Assembly: GCF_012933545.1 (NCBI RefSeq)
Contig: NZ_JAADJU010000006.1
Coordinates: forward strand, 186,001 to 250,000
Origin: Rouxiella aceris
GTDB lineage: Bacteria; Pseudomonadota; Gammaproteobacteria; Enterobacterales; Enterobacteriaceae
Reading direction: 5' to 3'
Length of the DNA: 64,000 bases
Positions 58,187 to 64,000 of the stretch are shown here, in pieces. Under the pieces are notes generated by a model that did no database searches, was not told where the DNA came from, and worked only from the letters and a program-made list of their open reading frames with translations. Made by a program: the position numbers and the translations under genes. Each line of letters starts with the position of its first letter. The stretch's first letter is position 1.

Positions 58187-59467
58187 TTAAAGCCTGGCAA
58201 AGCTGCGACGTGCAGCATCAATGGTGTGCTGAATATTGTCCGGGCTATGGGCCAGCGACATAAATCCGGCCTCAAAGGCCGAGGGCGCCAGATAAACCCC
58301 TTCTGCCAGCATCAGATGGAAGAAACGCTTAAAGCGCTCAACGTTACACTGCATCACGTCCTGGTAGCAGGTGACGGTTGCCGACTCGGTAAAGAACAGA
58401 CCAAACATACCGCCGACGTGGTTGACCACCAACGGAATATTTTCTGCTTTCGCCGCAGCCAGCAGACCTTCTGCCAGCTGGCTGGTCAACTCAGTCAGCT
58501 TCTGGTGCACGCCCGGTTCGGCGACCTGAGTCAGACAGGCAATGCCCGCCGCCATGGCAATCGGATTCCCTGAAAGGGTGCCCGCCTGATAAACCGGTCC
58601 GGTGGGTGCCAGCGCCAGCATGACATCACGACGGCCACCAAAGGCCCCGACCGGCATGCCGCCACCAATGATTTTGCCCAGACAGGTGAGATCGGGCACC
58701 ACGCCATAGTGCTCTTGTGCGCCACCGAGCGCGACGCGGAAACCGGTCATCACTTCATCAATAATCAGCAGTGCGCCAAACTCGTCGCACAGGGCGCGCA
58801 GTCCTGGCAGGAATTCTGGCAGTGGCGGCACACAGTTCATATTCCCAGCGACAGGTTCGACGATAATGCACGCCACCTCTTCGGGATACTGTTCAAATAC
58901 GGCGCGCACGGAAGCGAGATCGTTATAGGTGCAGGTCAACGTATGTTTGGCAAAGTCGGCCGGCACCCCCGGCGAGTTGGGCTGGCCGAGGGTCAGCGCG
59001 CCGGAACCGGCTTTGACCAGCAGACAGTCGGCATGGCCGTGATAACAGCCTTCAAATTTGATGATCTTGTCACGCTGGGTGAAGCCGCGCGCCAGACGAA
59101 TGGCGCTCATGGTGGCCTCGGTGCCGGAGTTAACCATGCGCACCATATCCATACTTGGCACCAGATGGGTGACCAGGTCGGCCATTTTGACTTCCATCTC
59201 CGTGGGTGCACCAAAGCTCAGACCGCGTTGCGCTGCTTCAATCACCGCATTGCGGATCGCGGCATTATTGTGGCCCAGCACCATGGGACCCCATGAACCG
59301 ACGTAGTCGATATAGGCATTGTCATCGGCGTCATATAAAAATGCCCCGTCGGCACGCTCAATGAATAGCGGCACACCACCGACGCCGGAAAACGCCCGCA
59401 CCGGGGAATTGACGCCACCGGGAATTAGCGTTTGCGCCTGGGTGTATAAACTTTCTGACTTACTCAT
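58187..59467 (-). CDS. hemL: glutamate-1-semialdehyde 2,1-aminomutase HemL
   Basis: A 426-residue PLP enzyme making 5-aminolevulinate for haem. The Schiff-base lysine is Lys265 ([17 protein letters not shown]); [16 protein letters not shown] and [12 protein letters not shown] bind the cofactor. ATG 59467 has CAGGAG upstream and gives the standard length; a start 13 codons further up is unsupported. Convergent with fhuB and divergent from clcA. Confidence 0.97.
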   Translation of the reverse strand: MSKSESLYTQAQTLIPGGVNSPVRAFSGVGGVPLFIERADGAFLYDADDNAYIDYVGSWGPMVLGHNNAAIRNAVIEAAQRGLSFGAPTEMEVKMADLVTHLVPSMDMVRMVNSGTEATMSAIRLARGFTQRDKIIKFEGCYHGHADCLLVKAGSGALTLGQPNSPGVPADFAKHTLTCTYNDLASVRAVFEQYPEEVACIIVEPVAGNMNCVPPLPEFLPGLRALCDEFGALLIIDEVMTGFRVALGGAQEHYGVVPDLTCLGKIIGGGMPVGAFGGRRDVMLALAPTGPVYQAGTLSGNPIAMAAGIACLTQVAEPGVHQKLTELTSQLAEGLLAAAKAENIPLVVNHVGGMFGLFFTESATVTCYQDVMQCNVERFKRFFHLMLAEGVYLAPSAFEAGFMSLAHSPDNIQHTIDAARRSFARL

Positions 59468-59793
59468 TGAACGGCTCCTGGTTTTTATTTGTGCAGATGG
59501 TGTCATTCACACTTGGAAAATAGTTATATCTAGCCTTCGCCTGACCCGCTGCGACTGTGCCGGCTGCCGAAGGTCTTATTCTAAAGAACGGTGGGCGGTT
59601 AAGAAATCATTGGCCGCCAGACCCGCACACAAGGGCAATATTAGCCGCTATAAAATACGCTATTACAAGGGGGATAATAAGGGTTGTTTCAGCCCTGGCT
59701 TAAGATTTCGAAACGTAATAAACGTGTCGCAATGCCAGGTTATATGCTTAAATTTCTCCCCTGATTTTACTCCCCAGCGAAGAAAATACAAAT
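59468..59793. other. divergent region hemL-clcA
   Basis: 326 bp with the promoters of both genes. No convincing -10/-35 pair, operator or small gene could be assigned by eye; short frames here look like chance. Confidence 0.3.
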
Positions 59794-61233
59794 ATGACGG
59801 CCCCTTTGGTTCATCGGCCTGCCGACGCGCCTCACTTTCCGTTGCGCAGACGGCGGAGCGAAATTCTAAAACAGTTTTTACGCCGCGATAAAACGCCGGT
59901 TGCCATTCTGGTCGCAGCTGCGCTGGTCGGGGTGCTGGCCGGACTGCTGGGTGTGGCTTTTGAAAAAGCGGTAGATTGGGTACAGCATAACCGACTGTCG
60001 GCATTGTCCAGCCTGAATGAGCATGCGTTGCTGTTATGGCCGGCAAGCTTTCTGGCTTCCGCGGTGTTGGCGATGGTCGGTTACTATCTGGTTCGCCGCT
60101 TTGCCCCTGAAGCCAGCGGATCGGGTATCCCGGAAATTGAAGGGGCGCTGGAAGAGCTGCGCCCGGTGCGCTGGTGGCGGGTGCTGCCGGTTAAATTTTT
60201 TGGCGGCATGGGCACGCTGGGTGCCGGTATGGTGCTGGGGCGTGAAGGCCCGACGGTACAGATGGGGGCCAACGTCGGTAAAATGATTGCCGATATGCTG
60301 CGTATGCGCAGTGCCGAAGCGCGGCATACGTTGTTGGCCACCGGCGCAGCGGCGGGGCTGTCTGCTGCCTTCAATGCCCCTTTGGCCGGGATCCTGTTTA
60401 TTATCGAAGAGATGCGTCTGCAGTTTCGCTACAGCCTGATCTCGGTAAAAGCAGTATTTATTGGCGTGATTATGTCGAGCATTGTCTATCGCCTGTTTAA
60501 CGGTGAGCACGCAGTGATTGACGTCGGCACGTTGGCAAATGTCTCCCTGCAAACTTTTTGGCTCTATCTGCTGCTGGGTATGGTCTTTGGCGTGGTGGGC
60601 GTCGCCTTTAATGCGCTGATTTTCCGTTGCCAGGATATGTTCGCCCGTTTGCATGGCGGTAAGCTGCGTTCTGTATTGATCATCGGCGGTTTACTTGGCG
60701 GCCTGTGCGGGTTATTGGGCCTGATACAACCGGAAGCGGCTGGCGGCGGCTTTGCGCTGATCCCGCTGGCGGCACTGGGGAAATACTCCCTGGGCATGCT
60801 GCTGTTTATCTTTATTGCCCGGGTGATCACCACATTGTTATGCTTTTCCTCGGGGGCACCTGGCGGTATTTTTGCCCCGATGCTGGCGTTGGGAACCTTG
60901 TTGGGCACGGCTTTTGGCATGGCCGTGGCGGTGATGTTCCCTCAATATCATATCCAACCCGGCACTTTTGCCATTGCCGGTATGGGCGCTCTCTTTGCCG
61001 CCACCGTGCGTGCCCCCCTGACCGGCATTGTGCTGGTGCTGGAAATGACCGAAAACTACCAGCTGATCCTGCCCATGATTATTACCTGCCTGGGGGCAAC
61101 GCTGCTGGCGCAGTTTCTTGGCGGTAAGCCGCTGTATTCGGCCTTGTTGACCCGCACCTTACAAAAGCAGGAACAGCAACAAGCCGCGTCCGTCGATTCA
61201 GCCCCCGGACCACAGGAAAATCACCACCCTTAA
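59794..61233 (+). CDS. clcA: H+/Cl- exchange transporter ClcA
   Basis: A 479-residue CLC antiporter exchanging two chloride for one proton, used in extreme acid resistance. Selectivity motifs are GSGIPEIEG (109-117), [10 protein letters not shown] with gating Glu151, and [14 protein letters not shown]; the internal proton glutamate is Glu206 in IEEMR. The C-terminal tail after residue 455 is Gln-rich and hydrophilic. E. coli ClcA has 473 residues. Located between hemL and erpA as in E. coli. Confidence 0.96.
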   Translation: MTAPLVHRPADAPHFPLRRRRSEILKQFLRRDKTPVAILVAAALVGVLAGLLGVAFEKAVDWVQHNRLSALSSLNEHALLLWPASFLASAVLAMVGYYLVRRFAPEASGSGIPEIEGALEELRPVRWWRVLPVKFFGGMGTLGAGMVLGREGPTVQMGANVGKMIADMLRMRSAEARHTLLATGAAAGLSAAFNAPLAGILFIIEEMRLQFRYSLISVKAVFIGVIMSSIVYRLFNGEHAVIDVGTLANVSLQTFWLYLLLGMVFGVVGVAFNALIFRCQDMFARLHGGKLRSVLIIGGLLGGLCGLLGLIQPEAAGGGFALIPLAALGKYSLGMLLFIFIARVITTLLCFSSGAPGGIFAPMLALGTLLGTAFGMAVAVMFPQYHIQPGTFAIAGMGALFAATVRAPLTGIVLVLEMTENYQLILPMIITCLGATLLAQFLGGKPLYSALLTRTLQKQEQQQAASVDSAPGPQENHHP

Positions 61234-61353
61234 GCAGACGGTGTGGTGAAAAAGGCTCATACTTGAATATTAGATGCATGTAATAGATAATCAGTTCATT
61301 ATTCAGACAGTCAATACGGCAGCTGAACAGAATACGCATTGGGAGTAAAGAAG

Positions 61354-61728
61354 ATGAGTGAACCCATGATAAGTGAACCAACCCTGGAAGAGCCCAGCGC
61401 TCTGCCGTTGCAATTTACCGAAGCAGCGGCGCGTAAAGTCAAAAACCTGATCTCGGACGAAGAAAATCCCGATCTGAAACTGCGTGTCTATATTACCGGT
61501 GGCGGTTGCAGTGGCTTCCAGTACGGTTTTACCTTCGATGATAAAATCAACGACGGCGATATGACCATTGAGAAGTCGGGTGTGGCGCTGGTGGTTGATC
61601 CCATGAGCCTGCAATATCTGGTAGGCGGTTCGGTGGATTATACCGAAGGGCTGGAAGGTTCGCGCTTTGTGGTCACTAACCCGAACGCAAAAACCACCTG
61701 CGGTTGTGGTTCTTCCTTCAGTATCTAA
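61354..61728 (+). CDS. erpA: iron-sulfur cluster insertion protein ErpA
   Basis: A 124-residue A-type carrier that delivers Fe-S clusters to apoproteins, notably those of isoprenoid synthesis and respiration. Cluster cysteines are Cys52 ([11 protein letters not shown]), Cys116 and Cys118 ([11 protein letters not shown]). The N-terminus is 10 residues longer than in E. coli. ATG 61354 with GGGAG upstream; an ATG five codons earlier overlaps that site. Confidence 0.97.
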   Translation: MSEPMISEPTLEEPSALPLQFTEAAARKVKNLISDEENPDLKLRVYITGGGCSGFQYGFTFDDKINDGDMTIEKSGVALVVDPMSLQYLVGGSVDYTEGLEGSRFVVTNPNAKTTCGCGSSFSI

Positions 61729-61752
61729 CCGGTTTTTGCTCGCACCTTTGCC

Positions 61753-61785
61753 AAACCCCTGTACCTCGGTACGGGGGTTTTTGTT
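61753..61785 (+). terminator. erpA terminator
   Basis: AAACCCC-t-GTACC / GGTAC-GGGGGTTT followed by TTTGTTTT: a strong intrinsic terminator 25 bp after erpA. Confidence 0.85.
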
Positions 61786-61809
61786 TTCTGCCTGCCGTTG
61801 GCTACAGGC

Positions 61810-62037
61810 TTACCATTCGATAGTCACTAATTTTGTGCTGCCCGCCAGCAGGCTTTCGCTGATATGCGGCTGACTTAATGCGCCATTGGCGCAGTTGATC
61901 TGTGGGTGATTTGCTAACACCACTATTTTGCAACCGGGCAGAATGGTCAGACTGACGCTAATCTGCCCACTGACCGAGTCGGCCAGCGCAGACAGCGGAC
62001 TGAGCAGCAGCAACGCGATTAGCATTGCGTATCGCAT
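61810..62037 (-). CDS. small secreted protein, spore-coat-U/Csu-subunit-like fragment
   Basis: A 75-residue protein with a clear signal peptide, MRYAMLIALLLLSPLSALA/DS, and ATG 62037 preceded by CAGGAA. The mature 56 residues have SGQISVSLTILPGCKIVV, a second cysteine in INCANG, and a final strand KLVTIEW. This resembles the first and last strands of SCPU/Csu-type pilin domains with the middle missing, so it may be a mini-domain or the decayed remnant of a subunit. No secretion partners are adjacent; in E. coli yadS stands here. Function unknown. Confidence 0.6.
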   Translation of the reverse strand: MRYAMLIALLLLSPLSALADSVSGQISVSLTILPGCKIVVLANHPQINCANGALSQPHISESLLAGSTKLVTIEW

Positions 62038-62223
62038 AAATTTTTCCTGGTTTAAGTAAAAAAAAAGACAAAGTTTCACTAAGGATTATCGGTACAGCCC
62101 GGCAGGACTTTAATTTCTGAGAGCATAGAGTGAACTGGCCGCAAGGGGCAGTCTTGAGAATGGCCGCGTTGGTTTTAAATTTGTTTAGTACATAAGGTGT
62201 TGCTGTCAGCAGTGTGTGCCGGC

Positions 62224-63036
62224 TCAGGGCTGGGCATTGAGCTGATCAATTTGCTGGCAAAGCTGCTGTGCCGCCAGCATAATCCGTGGCCCCGCGCGGT
62301 TAAACCAGTCGGCATTGACCGCCACTAGCGGTACATTGAGCTGCCCCTGCCAAAAGGCTTTGATCTCGTCCTGCTGCTGGGGGGTGCCAGGAAAAATAAT
62401 CAGCCGCGGTTGTCGACTGATCACTTGTTCGCGGCTGATTTGCGGCCAGGGGGCGGGACTGTCGGCAAAGATATTGGCGGCGCCACATAGCGTCACTATC
62501 TGGTTTTGCAGGGTTTGCCCGGAGGCGGTAAATAGCGGTTGGGTAGAAAATTGCAGAAAAACCGGCAGCGGAGGTTTGCTGTTATGGCGAGCGGTCAGCG
62601 TTTGCAACTGCTGACGCATCTGCGCGGCAACCTGATGCCCTGGTGCAGGATCCTGGCTAAACTCGGCCAGTTGATCGAGCGCGCTGGCGACCTGTTCAAT
62701 GCTTTGCGGATCCAGATAGATAATCTTGATCCCCAGTGACGCCAACTGCTCCAGCGGGCGCTGCGGATTACCCCCACGCCACGCCAGCACCAAATCCGGT
62801 TTCAGGGACAGAATACGTTCAACGTTAAGACCTTGCCAACTGGCAACCTGCTCGATTTTTGCCGCCGCTGGCGGGTAGTCAGAGTAGGCGCTCACCCCTA
62901 TCAGTTTATCGCCGAGGCCAGCGGCAAACGCCAGCTCGGTCAGATTGGGGGCCAGGCTTATCACCCGTTGTGCCACCTGCGCGATTGCCATTAACGGCAG
63001 CCACAGCGCCAGCAGCAGACAAAGTCTTAACGCCAT
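62224..63036 (-). CDS. btuF: vitamin B12 periplasmic binding protein BtuF
   Basis: A 270-residue cobalamin-binding protein that delivers B12 to BtuCD. Signal peptide up to about Ala19 (LWLPLMAIA); [34 protein letters not shown] is the first lobe, with [15 protein letters not shown] and [20 protein letters not shown] further on. btuC and btuD are not in this window. Its start lies 6 bp after the mtnN stop, so the two are co-transcribed, as in E. coli. Confidence 0.93.
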   Translation of the reverse strand: MALRLCLLLALWLPLMAIAQVAQRVISLAPNLTELAFAAGLGDKLIGVSAYSDYPPAAAKIEQVASWQGLNVERILSLKPDLVLAWRGGNPQRPLEQLASLGIKIIYLDPQSIEQVASALDQLAEFSQDPAPGHQVAAQMRQQLQTLTARHNSKPPLPVFLQFSTQPLFTASGQTLQNQIVTLCGAANIFADSPAPWPQISREQVISRQPRLIIFPGTPQQQDEIKAFWQGQLNVPLVAVNADWFNRAGPRIMLAAQQLCQQIDQLNAQP

Positions 63037-63042
63037 ATTGGA

Positions 63043-63744
63043 TTATTCAGCCTCGGCCAGCGCTTTTAACATGGCATCGACCATCAGCGTCGACTGTTCG
63101 GCGGCAACCACCAGGAACTCTTCAAAGCTCTGATGGGATTCGCTGTCGGCGACGTCAGAAATGGCGCGTACCACCACAAAAGGTGTACCGAACAGATGGC
63201 ATACATGACCCACGGCGGCAGCTTCCATCTCAACGGCGGCGACGGTCGGGAAGGTCTGGCGAATACGTGCCAGCGGTGCGGCACCGTTAATAAAGGCATC
63301 GCCACTGCAAATCAGCCCGCGTACCGCATTGAGATCCAGTCCGGTAATGCAGCGTTCAGCCAGTGCGATCAGGTCAGCGTCGGCGACAAAGGCCGCAGGA
63401 CAACCCGCCATCTGTCCCGGCTCGTAGCCAAAAGCGGTAACATCAACGTCGTGATAACGCACTTCTTGTGAAACCACAATATCGCCGACTTTCAATGTTT
63501 TGGCCAGGCCACCGGCGGAACCGGTATTAATCACCACATCAGGTTGGCAGTGCTCCAGCAACAGCGTGGTGCCCATTGCCGCCGAGACTTTACCAATGCC
63601 CGATTTTAACAGCGCAACTTCAACGCCGTGCAGTTGACCTGTATAGATTTCACAACCCGCACGTTGCAGGGTCTGAAGACCTTCGATTTTGTCGCGCAGC
63701 AGGGTAACTTCTTGCTCCATTGCGCCAATGATGCCTACTTTCAT
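63043..63744 (-). CDS. mtnN: 5'-methylthioadenosine/S-adenosylhomocysteine nucleosidase
   Basis: A 233-residue hydrolase (Pfs) cleaving MTA and SAH, linking spermidine synthesis and methylation waste to methionine salvage and AI-2. Catalytic Glu12 (GAMEQE), the nucleoside-binding [11 protein letters not shown] with its Glu, and Asp in RAISDVAD are all present. ATG 63744 matches E. coli length (232). Divergent from dgt; followed by btuF. Confidence 0.97.
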   Translation of the reverse strand: MKVGIIGAMEQEVTLLRDKIEGLQTLQRAGCEIYTGQLHGVEVALLKSGIGKVSAAMGTTLLLEHCQPDVVINTGSAGGLAKTLKVGDIVVSQEVRYHDVDVTAFGYEPGQMAGCPAAFVADADLIALAERCITGLDLNAVRGLICSGDAFINGAAPLARIRQTFPTVAAVEMEAAAVGHVCHLFGTPFVVVRAISDVADSESHQSFEEFLVVAAEQSTLMVDAMLKALAEAE

Positions 63745-63912
63745 ATGAATACCCGCAGATGATGATAAATATACCCTGAATACAGGGCGGATTGGACATA
63801 GCCTTGACGAATGCGGCATAGTCTAGCATGGCTCAAGCCAAGAGATAATGCGTTTGCTGTCGGCAAGAGGATGCAAAACCAACGGATGAAGTGACTGATA
63901 AGGTAGGGGATC

Positions 63913-64000
63913 ATGGCAGGGATCGATTTTAAACTGAAATTCAATTTTCAACGCCCGTTTAGCTCACCGATTGAAGCCAGGGATGAATATGACGTGATAC
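63913..64000 (+). CDS. dgt: deoxyguanosinetriphosphate triphosphohydrolase, N-terminus only
   Basis: The window ends after 29 codons. The start [20 protein letters not shown] then EARDEYDVI resembles the N-terminus of enterobacterial dGTPase (E. coli MAQIDFRKKINWHRRYRSP), closer in my memory to Serratia. AGGGGATC precedes the ATG. Position next to mtnN, divergently transcribed, agrees with dgt. The HD-domain catalytic residues lie outside the window. Confidence 0.8.
   Translation, partial: MAGIDFKLKFNFQRPFSSPIEARDEYDVI

Noticed and set aside
62038-62223. Cobalamin riboswitch near btuF
   Set aside because: The gene upstream of btuF is mtnN, with a 6-bp gap, and no B12-box-like sequence was seen before mtnN or after btuF.

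Overview
The window is a contiguous piece of an enterobacterial chromosome, apart from the unresolved first bases. Gene order from yacG to dgt follows the classical 2-4 minute region of Escherichia coli, and the proteins match the E. coli families nearly residue for residue. The N-terminus of dGTPase at the right edge, an ERIC element, and the arabinoside, YddG and fimbrial genes absent from this place in E. coli point to Yersiniaceae, most likely Serratia or a close relative. This assignment is inference; no rRNA or tRNA gene is present to confirm it.

Layout. (1) 1-9114: yacG-zapD-coaE (minus), guaC (plus), hofC-hofB-ppdD type IV pilus genes (minus), nadC (minus), ampD-ampE (plus). (2) 9111-11493: an accessory pair, a GH43 arabinofuranosidase-type enzyme and a GPH sugar symporter, overlapping the end of ampE. 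(3) 11689-24027: aroP with two TyrR-like boxes, a perfect PdhR operator, then pdhR-aceE-aceF, lpdA and acnB. (4) 24280-33291: yacL, a YddG-type exporter, speE-speD, yacC, cueO behind a CueR-type promoter with a 19-bp spacer, hpt, can, and the yadG-yadH ABC exporter. (5) 33292-38331: an AT-rich leader followed by a compact four-gene chaperone-usher operon. (6) 38370-46125: the minus-strand blocks panD, panC and panB; folK, pcnB, gluQ and dksA; sfsA and thpR. pcnB keeps its rare ATT start and speD (block 4) its TTG start. (7) 46319-64000: hrpB, mrcB (PBP1b with a long glutamine tail), the ferrichrome operon fhuACDB, hemL, clcA, erpA, a small secreted protein, btuF, mtnN and the first codons of dgt.

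The most unusual signal is a family of short repeats (97, 132 and 131 bp). Each sits between two copies of the local intrinsic-terminator hairpin: after the unseen gene left of position 1, after acnB and after mrcB. The hairpin sequence differs at each locus but is duplicated on both sides, as if a small mobile element inserts at terminator stem-loops and duplicates them. The repeats have 18-bp imperfect terminal inverted repeats and all face the upstream gene the same way. Two copies 27 kb apart are almost identical, and a fourth, degenerate copy lies between guaC and hofC.

Functional links: pdhR-aceEF-lpdA-acnB form the pyruvate-to-TCA entry block; speE-speD make spermidine; panB-panC-panD make pantothenate while coaE, at the left, completes CoA; fhuACDB imports ferric hydroxamates under a Fur-like box; ampD and mrcB both serve peptidoglycan. 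No CRISPR array, complete IS element, prophage, tRNA or rRNA gene was found.
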